Below are positions 22,325-35,259 of a stretch of 64,000 bases of DNA, piece by piece. Origin of the DNA: Enoplolaimus lenunculus. Taxonomy: Eukaryota; Nematoda; Enoplea; Enoplida; Thoracostomopsidae. Every line of letters begins with the position of its first letter. The stretch's first letter is position 1. Position numbers and translations under genes: made by a program. The stretch spans positions 62,001 to 126,000 of the forward strand of contig JASANG010001865.1 of NCBI GenBank assembly GCA_030248215.1, in the 5' to 3' direction. A model generated the notes under the pieces. The model was not told the DNA's origin. It saw only the letters and a program-made list of their open reading frames with translations, and did not search any database.

Positions 22325-25300
22325 CTAAAAGAAATCTTCAGCTTTCGCTCTCGATTTCACGTCTGACACACGTTCTGTGCTTTTATCAAAGTCTTTCGAA
22401 CCTGCGAATTCACTTGGAGGTGGCAGTAGATTATCAGTGATATCAGCACCGCTTCTCGAGTGGGATATGCTCCCAGTTCCTGGACGCTTGAGCGAAGAGC
22501 CTGCAGTAGCTGGTGATCTAGACGGCGTTCGTCTAAAACATATCAAGTTAAAACAAATAAAAAACTAATATCTTATCGATTTGGTGAAATTAATATTTAA
22601 GTATGAACAATAAAACATTAATATACCATACATTCATTCATATACTGTCAAGTTAACCCTTATAGTTTTTCATCTGCTTTGATTAACTGTAATATATAAC
22701 AATTTTAATTAAACCGTCTACCGTAACTGACTGCATAATAAACAATACAGTGCGTCTGAAACAGTTTCAGCTCAGTTTGAAGCTATTCAGTTATGAACCA
22801 CAAAACATTTGGAATACCTCATAGGAGACGGAGAATAAACGTTGCGAAGAGATTTATCGGTTCCCAATCGGATACCCAGCTTCGACGTTGCCAACCGGCG
22901 TGCAGCAGGAGACATGCTATTAAGACGTTCGAGGGATTTTGCTGATCCAAGTTTCGGCCTACAAATATTTCAAAATGCAGCTCACTATAACCAAGATCAA
23001 GCAGCAAATACAAAAACATTGAACTTATTATACACATATTTCGGCTGGCCGCATTTAATTTTATGTTTCAGTTCATGTTGCTCAACTTTTGTATACAAAT
23101 AAAACATTAAATACTGAAAACATGCAAACAATATATATTCGGTTACATAAATCCTGCATAATATATTATGACCCCTTTATTGGTATTTTTAAGGTTATAC
23201 ACGTTTCGGACGTACAAAGTAAATAACTATGTTACAGCAACGGTATCCCAAAAAAGTTTAACATAGGAACATGGAGACTACGTTTGAACAACATTAACGC
23301 AACTAACGTGGCCAAAGATTTAACAACTTGATTCATTGCTTTAGTCTTGCGTGCTCGGTGCAATTTGCTAGCTTCTTCTGCCAAATTTAGCGCAATCTGA
23401 TCGCGTTTAGGTACAGACGGTATCTGAATAGAATATAAAATTGACAGTTCTCTTACGGCGCCACTAAAATATAAATGCTACAATAAACTTGACAAAATCT
23501 GTTACTGAAACAAAAGCGTAACGAAAAATTTACAAGTAAACTTATGCAACGCATAAACAACATAGAATAACTGCTCATGACAATGTGAATTGCGAACTAC
23601 ACTTAAAACACATTAAAATGAATGCAATTATAACAACATACTTTGAATGATGGTCCAGTTCCAGGCAAAAGTGGAGTATCTGCAGCGTCAAGCCTAAACG
23701 GTGTGCCTTCAATCTCACCCCAGGTCATCATCGGCGATTCATCGTGGCCTAAGCCAGGAGCCGGTGAAGGTGTCACAAGCGGAGCTGACGCTGCCATTTG
23801 AGATGGACGCTTAAATAATTCTGATCCTGTTGCGTCAACTTTGCCTTTATTCAACGCAGCCTGAATTCCAACAGCTTTAGAAAGCGTATCAGTCGCAGAT
23901 CGCATGTTCGCTGCAGATGGTGCCACCGTAAGCCTTGTGTTCTTGTGTACCACAACTTTTTCGGCCATCTTTGCACGTTTAATTTTTTCTTCCGATGAAA
24001 ATTCGGCACCTAAATTGCAGATATTGTTAGGACAGATAATTGTTTTAGTCTCATAGTCTAAATTTTTATTGAAAGAATGTAATATAAATTTGTCTCATTT
24101 TGAGGGTACGCTACAACTGGGAAGTAGACCTGCACTCAGTCACCCAACAAACTCGATTTGCCATGCATCCCGGCTGGGTATAACTTATTTGTATGATTTT
24201 TCAGTTATAATGTAAGTGTCTAAAGTTTGTTTGGATGTTGTATACGAGCAATCAGGCATGGTTAAATGGGATTTTACCTTAAAAGAGTAATTTTGTTGGT
24301 AAAAATTGCCCCCAATCCATGGTCACACAGCAAATGCCCAGATCATAAATGTATTCCATCTCTGCAAAACAATTCAGCATCGCTAATCTAATATCAGTTT
24401 AGATACAAAATACTTTGTATATAATGAAAATGTAAAACTTACCATCAGGCACCCATAATACATTGTTTTTGATCTTATATGTCCAGTTTTCGAGTGCTGG
24501 TATGTAATTGCCATGAGCTTTCTCAGTGGCGGGCAGAGCTTTTGGAGCTCCCGGGGCGTGATGAGTTCGATGATGTTTTTCAGCCGAATACATCCAACTG
24601 TAATCGCGCGCCAACTTTTGAGCTTCACTGTCAAGAATTTCGCGAAATGACGCGTTATCTTCTGACGTTGCACGCGACAAAAATGCGTCCAATGTTTCTT
24701 TTTCTCTCGAGCCAGACGAACGAATTGCTTCTAACTCGTTATCTTTGCGTGCATAAGTAGCGACTGGAATGGAAACACAATTAAAACTAGAATAATACAA
24801 TGTTATCAAACATTGTAAACAATACAATACAAGCATAAGACATGTGTATGTACGGTGGTAATATGTTTACCGATAGTTGCAATGCTTATTTACCTGAATT
24901 GACTGTGGCCATTGGTGCTGTTTCCGTGATATCGCTACGTTTGCGACCTCCATGCAGGAAAGGAGAATCTAAAAATTTTATAAACTATCAGGTGATTAAA
25001 ATAGTTTGCTATATAATTAAATAAACTACGTTGGTCAGTATCATTCAAGTATATTTATTATATATTAATTGTTTCAGAAATCGGTGTACAGTCAAAACTT
25101 TGTGCCAAACTTTTCAGGTTTCATTCTAAAGTAAATGCTACATATTTGTGTTTCTCTGTGTTATTGTGCGAATCTTTCAAACCGCTTTTACAACTAATTG
25201 GAAATTACAAAAATTATACTATACCACTAAACGTATTGGGAGTTTCTTTGCGCGACAACATTGAATCTGGGCGGCGTTGGGAGTATTTCATCTGAAGTGC

Positions 25301-27018
25301 TCGTATTTTGTTCAAGTCGTTGCTTTCAACGGCAGCAAGGTATTCATTTTGAGCTTTTAGTTTCGGAATTTCAGGAAAATAATCCCGCTGAATGATGGAT
25401 TCGAGTTTCTAAAACAAAAGTATCACTTGAAACAAAACAGACTGAAATATAAACGACTATTTTTACGCCGTTTGGCAGTCAAATGTGGTAATAAATAAGA
25501 ATAACCTAGCCTCAGCCTCCTATCCCGACCGGAGCCAGATAATTAATGCAATTCTAATACTAGACGGCATTCAAATATCAGAACGTAACTGTCAATTCTT
25601 CCTTCAGTGGCCTAAGGTATCCGAAATGTTAACATGACAAAGCTTAGCACCTTATGCCAATGCATTTTTAGTACTTTAACAACGATCCTATTCCATTATT
25701 CTATGTTTATGTTTATGTAGTATTGTGTTCAGTCGCAATATTTGTTCTGGCTTCTCCACAGCGGGGGGGGCCAGCACTTTTCGATATTTTCATTTTCCCC
25801 CGGCGAAAATTTTGCCGCCCCCCGGAAATGATCCCGCCGGCGAATTTTCAGCCGCCCCCCAGCAAATTTTTTTGCTGGGCCCCCCCCCCCAGAACTGTTC
25901 TAAGTAAAAATTTTTCAATGTTAAAACATAGACCTGGACTTTTTTGAGGCGGACATTCGGCAAAATGTGATTTTATATTACGCTGAGTACTCATAATTTT
26001 TTAAAAGCGTTACAAATACCCGTAGTAACTAATACAATTCAATAATGACCTGAAAAAAGCACAATTATTTAAAGACCGTTTCAGGGCATACAGCATTCGA
26101 AAGTACCTTGCAGCAACAAGTTCAACTCAGGTGCAGCAACAAGTTCAACCCGCCTGAACCTTATGATAAACTGAAGCTGTGACTAATATATAAAATATAT
26201 TAATCACAGTTTCAATTACAGATTATCTACATTTTATATAATTGTGGTTCTTTCAACTTCTGGTAAAGCTGTCAGTAATATTAGTTAAAATTATTGTTAT
26301 TAGCGTTTGCGTGGAATTTTTGTCATGTTGAGCGATGAGTAATCTTCAGTTGAGTGGAAACAAGATCTAGAATAAAAAAATGGTCCAAAAAGTCGGCTTG
26401 CAAAATTTTAAGCCTGCCCCCCAGGACACCCAGATTATCAGGGCCCCCCAGGAACTGCCCCCCAGGTACTCCTGGGGGGTCCCCCAGGAAACGCCCCCCG
26501 GCGGAAATTTTCAAGCTGTGGAGAAGCCAGTTGTTTAATCCATTTTACTTTTAAGGACATCACGTTTTCACTAGGTACATAAAAAGAGGTGACTAGCATT
26601 GGCAAGGTTAATATTTTTGCTTAGGCTTAGTTATAGATTTATTTTTACGCTGAAGTTTAGAATTGTTCATTGTTTTGTTACATCATATTTATTTGAGGAC
26701 ATAATTTGCTTGCCATAAATCATAAATCAAACTACATGTCGGCACAAAAACAGTTGTACGTAACTTGCTAAATTTCATCGCAAGAATGGCTACATCAAAA
26801 TTATGGCAAAGAAAGATATACGTAATAAATTTGTGTATCAGAAATATAAGAATAATTGTAAAAGTGCATACTTCGACATATTCATCTTCTTCCAGTACCT
26901 TGCGCTTGCACTTTCGTTCTGATGGTGGCCGCGGATCAACCTGGTCTATTTTGCAAAGCGTAGAACGTATGCTTTCTCGCGATGTGCAAGGTGTGTCAAT
27001 GCATCTTTCGCTCTCCAT
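22325..27018 (-). CDS. ess2: ESS2 (DGCR14/ESS-2) spliceosome-associated protein, complete, 8 exons
   Basis: Exons on the - strand: 27018-26872, 25408-25225, 24968-24894, 24763-24443, 24009-23642, 23423-23308, 22958-22818, 22532-22325. All joins keep phase and give 519 residues, close to animal ESS2. ESS2 is a nuclear protein linked to the spliceosomal C complex and to correct splice-site use. Family hallmarks recalled from ESS2: KRKVLEEDEYVE then IIQRDYFPEIPKL (exons 1-2), SEDNASF (exon 4), KMAEKVVVHKNTRL and MMTWGEIEGTPFRLD (exon 5), KRDQIALNLAEEASKLHRAR (exon 6), ITDNLLPPP and a final Asp-Phe-Phe-like end (EDFF, exon 8). The start ATG at 27018-27016 is the first in frame before the conserved block. 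Donors are all GT and acceptors all AG. It converges with gene A and looks intact. Confidence 0.93.
25747..26530. mobile_element. TIR element with poly-C/poly-G tracts in ess2 intron 1
   Basis: CTGGCTTCTCCACAGC at 25747-25762 and its exact reverse complement at 26515-26530 define a 784-bp element. Both ends are followed inward by GC-rich sequence full of C or G runs (up to 13 C) in an otherwise AT-rich region. The middle is ordinary AT-rich sequence with no coding content. No target duplication was evident. Confidence 0.7.
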
Positions 27019-27719
27019 AACACAGATTGAAAAATAATATGCTTAATTTAATTCTGAAAAGCTAAACTGCAATCAATCATTGATAAGTTAACTCATCTAA
27101 AGCAATTCAATAGATAAATAATACAGAATTTTTATGCAACGCATCACAACAAGTAAGATTAAAATTAAGATTTCCAAATTCTTTTTCCGATTGATTGTGC
27201 AGTCGAGTCAGTGGAAATTAAACATTTTATATAAAATTGACGATAAAGATAAAATGGATTTGATTAGTGTAGTATGTATATATAATATAAGCCTTGACAA
27301 TAACCGAAAATAAACCATCGATGGTAGATTTCGCTTCTGTGGAAAAATGAAAATCGAAAACACAGCTAAGTAATCACCTATATTCAACTAAGGTTATTCC
27401 ACCAATAATATATCAAAAAAGAAAATTGAAATGAATTTTTCGGTGGCAAGTCAACAATTTGATTCCCCCGGAAGGAAAATTTTGTAAAATAAAAATTTCA
27501 GAAAATGGTGGAGCTCAAAGCCTAAGAAATACGATTTTCCGAATGTGGAATATCATTTTGCAATTGGATGAAAAGTTATGGGCAAAACAATCATATACGT
27601 ATTGATCCCCCCGGAATTTTTGATTTTTACAAATTTTACAACTAATGGCAGGTTTCCTGCAACGTGGTTTTTTGTGGACACATACACTGACATAGACGTT
27701 CAAACTAGGGCCCAAACAG
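27019..27719. other. Upstream region of ess2
   Basis: Would contain the ess2 promoter, but no specific element could be identified. About 27100-27460 shows degraded similarity to the interior of the CAGGGTGCAA hAT-like family (compare 32140-32290 and 34590-34700). Confidence 0.4.
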
Positions 27720-28508
27720 CAGGGATGGCAATCTCAATAAAAACGTTGATACTGAGACTGAGACAGTCTCAAGTTCTTTGAGATTGACACTTGAAACTTT
27801 TTTGCGCGTCTCAGAATTTTTGTATCAATACCGAATCATTTCTTAAAAATTCTAAATTGCGAATCCTGAAGGTCCTATTCCGCTCAAAAAGCATGAACAA
27901 TACAAGATTGAAAAAGAAACCAACGTAAATACAGTATATTCAGTTATTTGGCACAAAATACACATATAACAATCACATATCAGAGAGACAGACCGATATC
28001 ACATAATAAAAATTGGACTGTCGCAGAAATCTTATTACGTACTGATAGTGGTAAGCTTAATATCGCAGAATTTTGCACTAAAACTTTATATTTGAAATTT
28101 AATAAATACACATTTACCAGCAAGTATACTTTGCTGATTCATCACAATTTCCAGGTGCTGCTTACTCGATATTTCTGTACTTATTTTATTTTACGCATAT
28201 AGCAGCACTAAAAATTGCGTGCTATGCTCAATCACTTGTTCATAAATTAAAATCTAGCATGCTCTGAAACAAAGCAACTACTAAACTTACTCCGGTCAAA
28301 CACATATATCAATGTTAGGAAACAGCATAAAATTTTCCTATAAAAATAATAAACAATTAAATTAAGGAATAATTTGCCACAACTGGCACTTCTGGATGGC
28401 AACGATACCGAAGTCTCGGTTTCTAAACCTGAGACTTTTCAAAAGCTGACACAAGTCTACGCTTGTCTCAGTAATTTTCAAGACTTGCGAGTGAGACTAT
28501 CATCCGTG
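27720..28508. mobile_element. Non-autonomous hAT-like element with perfect 8-bp target duplication
   Basis: Ends CAGGGATGGCAATCTCA and (reversed) CACGGATGATAGTCTCA. CCAAACAG flanks it directly on both sides (27712-27719 and 28509-28516). The subterminal regions repeat GAGACT/AGTCTC words many times, as hAT subterminal repeats do. The 8-bp duplication places it in hAT or a related superfamily. No transposase frame. Confidence 0.8.
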
Positions 28509-28544
28509 CCAAACAGATATTTTTATTCTTCTGGCGTTGGTTCA

Positions 28545-28830
28545 GTGCATGTGTACATAATAAACAAGCATGTATTACAAGCTTACATACCCGATTTCAA
28601 CAAGGTAGTCTTCTAACCGTCAACCCTATTTTCGATTGGATACCATGTTCACAGCGCGGCAATTTACTATTGCGCCCACGGTGCAGCCCCATCTCAGTCT
28701 ATGGAGAAACTGTGACTTCAGACGTTTCTACTAGTTTCGAACTAGCGACCTTCTGCGTGTCAAGCAGATGCTGTTAACACTGCACCTCACAGCCCGCTCT
28801 CCAAATACTTTATTCGTCGACTACATATGT
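28545..28830 (-). repeat. Diverged tRNA-derived SINE, inverted
   Basis: Reverse-strand match to the unit tandemly arrayed at 30163-31825. The degenerate head is at about 28735-28797 (B-box-like GTTCGAA), the body has the CCTATTTTCGA-type word, and the tail is near 28545. Confidence 0.6.
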
Positions 28831-30162
28831 CGACCATACGCTGCCGGCAAACATACTTTATTGTTCAATACACGAAATTGCATGTGCACATAATGCAGAA
28901 GCATGTCTTACGTGATTACACACACTAGCTATTGCATTACGACCCACGGTTTGAGGGATACAATCAACGCATATCTTGGGCTGTAGTTGGAAACGTCTTT
29001 CGATGATCAAACTGTGGTCCACAGTTTGACTCGTGTTTCTACGATTGCCTGATCAAGTATATAAGCATACGGCCATATTTTTACACTTTGTATCATACAT
29101 ACTCAGCGCTTTAAAAACACCAGTTATTGAAATAACTTGAAGGAAAAAGTGGTGCAGTAAAATAACTGATTGAGGGAGCCTGCACAAAAGCTTGTTTTAT
29201 CCAGATTTGAATTGGCAACACTCATTGCTGCTTACATGACATAGAGCACACAATTCGAACCCTATCTAATATACAAACTCCCTGAATATAATAAGTTATT
29301 TTATCTCTTCTTTAAATTTTATGTGTTTCTGTAGTGTAATTGAATGTATAATCACTAGCAGGTTTATTGGGAGCATGAACGTACACCTTCCGTTAAGAAA
29401 TTTTTTGAGATGTAATGGTAACGCCCTCACCTTAGAAATTTCCCCCTCAGAAATTTGGCAGATATATAGCATACGGTCAGAAAGTTCTGGATCCGGGGCT
29501 ATGTAATCTCAGATTCCCATTGAAACTTTTACCTGTCAAGCCTTAATTTATACGTGCTAACTGTGGTAATGTTATTGCTAGGCTGTTCCATATTAGCGTT
29601 TGTAAAAAGAAAAAATGATTTTTTTCCATTTTTTTCCAAAAATTAAAGGAAGAAAATGGAAAAAATTCATTCTTTGTCTGAGTGATCGGTTAGCCCACCC
29701 TTAGCCGTCGTTTGTCTAAAAATGCTAGCATTTTGAAAGTGTTTGCATATTTGAGTTTCTCATGACATCCCCGATCATTCCATGCCCAAATCTGAATTTT
29801 TGAAAAATTCAATTTTTCAGGCCACAAGTTCAACCCCCTGGGACCCAAAATTTTTTTCTATAACTTGGACAAATTATATATCGCTGATTCGTTAGGCAGA
29901 CGTCTGATTCAGAAACATTTAACAATATTCTCTTAGCTCCGCAACCTGTGTCAAAAAAATATATAATTTGTATAATTCTTCGACAAAAACGTTTTGACTC
30001 CATCAGAAACTCATGAGTGGAGCGAGCTAAACAAGTCACACTTGTTTTTTGTAAGTATATATTAAATCCCAAGATACTTTTGGGTTTTTTCTGACATCAA
30101 AGCCTCTCAATTGCTGCAACCTCGTGTGAAAAGCGAGGTTGAAGCTAGACGTATGCTTTGTA
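28831..30162. other. Gene-poor region with dispersed repeat remnants
   Basis: No gene seen. About 29595-29680 is an AT-rich inverted repeat around TTTTTTCCATTTTTTTCC. About 29690-29890 matches one arm of the 7225-7870 foldback element. About 30040-30160 matches 44920-45040 in the palindrome (shared word GCGAGGTTGAAGCTAGACGT). Confidence 0.45.
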
Positions 30163-31825
30163 AGCATGTGAGACATGCTTGTCCGTTATGTGCATATGCA
30201 ATATAGTGCAGTGTACTGCATGTATGCTAGCTGGCAGCATACGGTCGACAAATATAGTCGACGAAAAATGCAGTTGGACAGGCGGGCTGCGTAGCGCAGT
30301 GGTAGAGTGCTCGCTTAAGGATCGATAGGCTGAAAGTTCGATCCCCGCTCAAGCCCGCTTTTCCAGCTGCTTAGTTGAAAGGTCTGAAGTCCCGGTTCCT
30401 ACCTAGACTGACAGCGCAATGGCAAATTGCCGCGCTATGAGCACGGTATCCAGTCGAAAATAGGATGGACGGTCAAGGGACGACCTTGTTGAAAATAAGG
30501 GCATGTAAGCATGAGACATGCTTGTCCGTTATGTGCACATGCAATATAGTGCAGTGCACTGTATGTATGCTAGCTGGCAGCATACGGTCGACAAATATAG
30601 TCGACGAAAAATGCAGTTGGACAGGCGGGCTACGTGGCGCAGTGGTAGAGTGCTCGCTTAAGGATCTATAGACTGAGAGTTCGATCCCCGCTCTAGCCCG
30701 CTTTTCCAGTTGCTTGGTAGAAAGGTCTGATGTCCCGGTTCCTATCTTGACTGACATGGGGGCCACGCCGTGAGCGCAATGGCAAATTGCCGCGGTATGA
30801 GCACGGTATCCAGTCGAAAATAGGATGGACGGTCAGGGGACGACCTTGTTGAAAATAAGGGCATGTAAGCATGTGAGACATGCTTGTCCGTTATGTGCAC
30901 ATGCAATATAGTGCAGTGCACTCTATGTATGCTAGCTGGGAGCATACGGTCGACAAATATAGTCGACGAAAAATGCAGTTGGACAGGCGGGCTGCGTGGC
31001 GCAGTGGTAGAGCGCTCGCTTAAGGATCCATAGACTGAGAGTTCGATCCCCGCTCTAGCCCGCTTTTCCAGTTGCTTGGTAGAAAGGTCTGATGTCCCGG
31101 TTCCTACCTTGACTGACATGGGGGCCACGCCGTGAGCGCAATGGTAAACTGCCGCGCTATGAACACGGTATCCAGTCGAAAATAGGTTGGACGGTCAAGG
31201 GACGACCTTGTTGAAAATAAGGGCATGTAAGCATGTGAGATATGCTTGTGCTGGTGCATATGCAATAAATGCAATGCACATGGTGTTGTACGGTCGACAC
31301 ATATAGTCGATGAAAAATGCAGTTGGAGAGGCGGGCTACGTGGCGCAGTGGTACAGTGCTCGCTTAAGGATCCATAGGCTGAGAGTTCGATCCCCGCTCT
31401 AGCCCGATTTTCCAGCTGCTTAGTTAAAAGGTCTGATGTCCTGGTTCCTACCTTGACTGACATGGGGGCTACGCCGTGAGCGCAATGGTAAACTGCCGCG
31501 CTATGAACACGGTATCCAGTCGAAAATAGGATGGACGGTCAAGGGACGACCTTGTTGAAAATAAGGGCATGTAAGCATGTGAGACATGCTTGTCCGTTAT
31601 GTGCATATGCAATATAGTGCAGTGCACTGCATGTATGCTAGCTGGCAGCATACGGTCGACAAATATAGTCGACGAAAAATGCAGTTGGACAGGCGGGCTG
31701 CGTAGCGCAGTGGTAGAGTGCTCGCTTAAGGATCGATAGGCTGAAAGTTCGATCCCCGCTCAAGCCCGCTTTTCCAGCTGCTTAGTTAAAAGGTCTGAAG
31801 TCCCGGTTCCTACCTTGACTGACGC
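30163..31825 (+). repeat. Tandem array of five tRNA-derived SINE units
   Basis: The word GTAAGCATGTGAGACATGC or a close variant starts each unit at about 30163, 30508, 30867, 31228 and 31572, a period of about 345-361 bp. Each unit has a tRNA-like head (30284-30357, 30627-30700, 30989-31062, 31333-31406, 31694-31767) with A box GCGCAGTGGTAGAG and B box GTTCGATCCC, bounded by GGGCT and AGCCC. A body with GGATGGACGGTCAAGGGACG and a tail with ATGCTAGCTGG and GGTCGACAAATATAG follow. Head-to-tail tandem SINEs are unusual, since SINEs normally insert singly. The heads lack a good anticodon stem, so I do not call them tRNA genes. Confidence 0.85.
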
Positions 31826-31980
31826 TTGTGTTAAATCATTCGGTAACAGCAAGCTTTCCATTTTGAGCACTCAAACTTTGGCCCCACTGTCGACGAGACC
31901 TAGTGAGTGAACCGAATAAGTTACATATGTAGTTTTACATTGAATCTTGTGGCAAAGTTTTAATTTAGAAATCCATTTAT

Positions 31981-32383
31981 CAGGGTGCAACCGGAATTCC
32001 GGTCCCGGTTCCTTCATTTTTTCACCTTCCGGTTCCGGTTCCAGTAAATTTTTACCGGATTTAAAAATTCCGGTGTTAAAATTTGGCCGTTTTCTTAACT
32101 TTGCTAATTTTTAAGAATCTCTTTTGAAAGCCACTTATACTCCGAATATAAGCCATTGATGGTAGATTTCACTTCAGTCGACGACGAAAATCTAAAATAC
32201 AACAAATAAAATAAATACCTATGTTCGACTAAGGTTATTTCACAAATAATAGAGCAAAAAATAAGATTAAAATGAAATTTTTGGTGAAATGCATTTTTCA
32301 CTTTCCGGTTCCGTTTCCGGTTCCGGTAAAATTTTCAAATTCCGGTTCCGCTTCCGGTAAATTGTAATTCCGGTTGCACCCTG
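31981..32383. mobile_element. Non-autonomous hAT-like element with 8-bp target duplication
   Basis: CAGGGTGCAACCGGAATTCC to its inverted mate, both ends followed by tandem CCGGTTCC words. CCATTTAT flanks it on both sides (31973-31980 and 32384-32391). A related uninterrupted sequence, ATCCATTTATATATTCATATG, is present in the palindrome at about 45179-45199: the empty site. This supports transposition with an 8-bp duplication. Confidence 0.85.
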
Positions 32384-32639
32384 CCATTTATATATTCATA
32401 TGCTGCAATTTTCACTTTTTTCGAACACATAATGTGTCCTAGTGGACATATTCACGCGGTCACTGTTAAATTGTTGCATGAAAATTAGGTACATGTCATC
32501 TAAAAACGTTATTTTATATCATATTTAGTTGCAAATTAATTTAAGAATCGTTTAATATTTTTCCATTTTTTTCACCCCCTCGGAAAAAAATGGAAAAAAT
32601 GAAAAAAAACCATTTTTTTCCGGTAATTTTTTTCGGATA

Positions 32640-33360
32640 ACAACCCTGAGGCGGGCTGCGTGGTGCAGTGGTAGAGTATTTACACTGCTTCTGTCGTCGA
32701 CCATGTCGACCGTATGCTTCCGGCTAGCATACATGCAGTGCACTACATTATATTCATGTGCATATAACGGACAAGCATCTCGCACATGCGTACATGCCCC
32801 AATTTTCGGTCAGGTTGTTCCTTCACCGTCCACCCTATTTTCGACTGGTTACCGTGTTCATTCCGCGAAGTAGCTGGTAAAGCTGGTATCCATAGCGGGG
32901 ATCGAACTATCAGCCTGCGGATCCTTAAGCGAACACTATACTGCTGCACCGCGCAGCCCGCTCCTCAAACTGCTGCTATCGTCTCCTATATGTCGACTGT
33001 ATGTTTCTGGCTAGACTACATGCAGAGCATTGCACTATATTGCATGTGCATATAACGGACAAGACAAGCATATCTCACATGCTTACATGTCGCACCTATC
33101 ATCAGTTTGTGATCGGTCTTTTAACTTTCGAACCAGCGAATGGTGAGACTCAAAATTCAACGCATTTCACGCATATATATAATTGCTCAACTGCTGTACA
33201 AGTTTTGAGTTAAATAACGGTACTAGTTAGTTCGTTTAAAAACCTATTGCTAACTTGGATGTCGCCAATGGCAGTCTAGGTAGGAACCGGAACTTCAGAC
33301 CTTTTTTAATAAGTAGCTGGAAAAGCTCATCGCTCTACCACTGCGCTACGCAGCCCTCAT
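32640..33360. repeat. Cluster of inverted and partial SINE copies
   Basis: A + strand head fragment is at about 32650-32680. A reverse-strand copy spans about 32790-33100 (head at about 32888-32962). A reverse head piece is at about 33265-33357. All match the family arrayed at 30163-31825 but are more diverged. No coding content. Confidence 0.65.
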
Positions 33361-33569
33361 TTTCAACTGCTTTTATAATTGATATGATATGCGGATGCAT
33401 GGATGCAAAATAAAATCTCATGTTGATGCTGCACATCGATTAAAGCACTGATGCTTATGTTGTGCCATCATTTGGAGTCATGGGATCGAAACCTCGTTAG
33501 AAAGTCTCTCATTTTCAGCAGCAAAAGCCTCAGGACTAAAAACCGTCGTACCCTAACCTACCCAACTTA

Positions 33570-33645
33570 TCACAATATATATGTACATATATACATATAT
33601 ATTATATATAATATATAATATATATGTATATATAATATATATCTC
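33570..33645. repeat. (TA)n-rich microsatellite
   Basis: About 75 bp of ATATATA/TATAATATAT sequence. Confidence 0.85.
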
Positions 33646-34442
33646 TCGCAGTTTTTCAATAAAGATATATACTGCAATTGTTCGAAATGAATTAAAAATT
33701 ACGAAATTCGTTCAAAGTCTTGAAATTTTCGGTGCATCTGATATTTTATCTTTGTAATTTTAGGAATATTTGCGCGCTTTAACTGTGTTGGCAAAAAATA
33801 CGTAAAATAATTTTGACACTTTTATACTTTAATATCCGTTTTCCGTTATTTTGACCACTACCCGTTTCGGTTATTGTTACTATCTGTTTACTTACTGCTT
33901 ACAACTAACCTCGTTTTCACGCTCCAGAAAAGCTTGATTCCCTGAATAGACTGAATGAACAAAATACGGTATATGTACAAATTGCCTCTCAGAGCATAAT
34001 ACCACGAAATGAGAAATTTTTTTATCTTAAAATGTAACTTTGTTTACAATCTAATCGTTCCTACGGTGCCACACGCAGTATATTGATAGTCTAAATTTTT
34101 CCAGCTAGATTATGGCTGTGATAATGTATTTCTGTGGTCAAGGTCACCAGAATTCTTCATTTTTCAACTCGTTTTTTATTATTTGCGTACGGAAAAGATT
34201 ACTGTATTTGACCCTAACGTTTATGTTTTAGGTCCATTATTGTACAGTACTCGCTGCAGTATATACCTAATAAAAGTAGAGTCATTTGACAATTGAAATG
34301 GGGCTGTTAATAGCGGCGGTTACTTGCCAACAATTCTTCCCGTCATTTTTGCTTTTTTCTGTCGTTTCAGCTTCTTTTTGGTAAGATATATCGTTATTGG
34401 GATACAATAATGCTGGAAAACCAGATACCTATAGATTACGAG

Positions 34443-34731
34443 CAGGGTGCAAAGCGGAAAAGCGGAACTGGATTATATAGGAATCGGAATCGGAATATGA
34501 AATTTATATATACCGGAATTATTGTAATCGGAATCGGAACTAGAAATTTTGTGATTGCTGTAAAAGCTAATCTACAATCAATTGATAAGTTAACCAAAAG
34601 GAATTTAACAGATAAGTTTACAAAATTTTATGCAACGTATCACAACAAGTAAGATTAAAATTAAAATTTCTAAATTTAGATCCCGCTTGATTGTAATTCT
34701 AATCGGAATTGAAATTCCGGGTTGCTCCCTG
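34443..34731. mobile_element. hAT-like CAGGGTGCAA family, degraded copy
   Basis: Starts CAGGGTGCAAAGCGGAA and ends near CCGGGTTGCTCCCTG. The interior contains the CACAACAAGTAAGATTAAAA block also found at 27150 and 38570. No clear target duplication. Confidence 0.6.
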
Positions 34732-34940
34732 ATATACATACGTATGTAGATGTATATACATTTAAATGCTGGTATTCTTGTAAAAAGCAGAAATTAATAT
34801 GTCTACGCCGATCCCTGGCTCGGATTAAGGCTATTATTTTAGTTAGGCTTAGGCTTAGTTATAGACCCATTTTTACGCTGAAGTTTAGACTTAGCCTTAG
34901 AAATAATAGAAATATTCTGAGCTAATAGAATAACACTCGT

Positions 34941-35259
34941 CTCGGGTGTAACCAGTCAATCGGAATCCGAATTTTTAAATTTGAATTTTAATCTTGCTTG
35001 TTGTGATAAGTTGCATAAAACTTCTGTTTTACTTATGTATTAAATTGCTTTGAACCAAAAATCATCGCCAACTTGTTCATGCAACCTTTTTGAAAATTGT
35101 TGCCAGCCAAAAGCCACCCTAATACCCTAAATCAACATGATATTTTGTCAATACAAACTGACTGTACAGTCACAAAATTTCTTGTTCTGATTACGATTAC
35201 AATTCCGTCATAATTTTAGTGTTCCGATTTGGTATAATCTAGTTCCGCATTGCATCCTG
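34941..35259. mobile_element. hAT-like CAGGGTGCAA family, degraded inverted copy
   Basis: One end CGGGTGTAACCAGTCAAT, the other GTTCCGCATTGCATCCTG. The interior is the reverse complement of blocks in the 34443-34731 copy. It lies about 200 bp from that copy, with a TTAGGC-like block (34826-34905) between them. Confidence 0.5.

Noticed and set aside
30473-31463. Open frames on the - strand around the SINE array
   Set aside because: They are reverse-strand readings of SINE units and repeat with them.
30284-31767. Five tRNA-like sequences as functional tRNA genes
   Set aside because: A and B boxes and acceptor-like ends are present, but the anticodon arm does not pair well and each is embedded in a repeated SINE unit.
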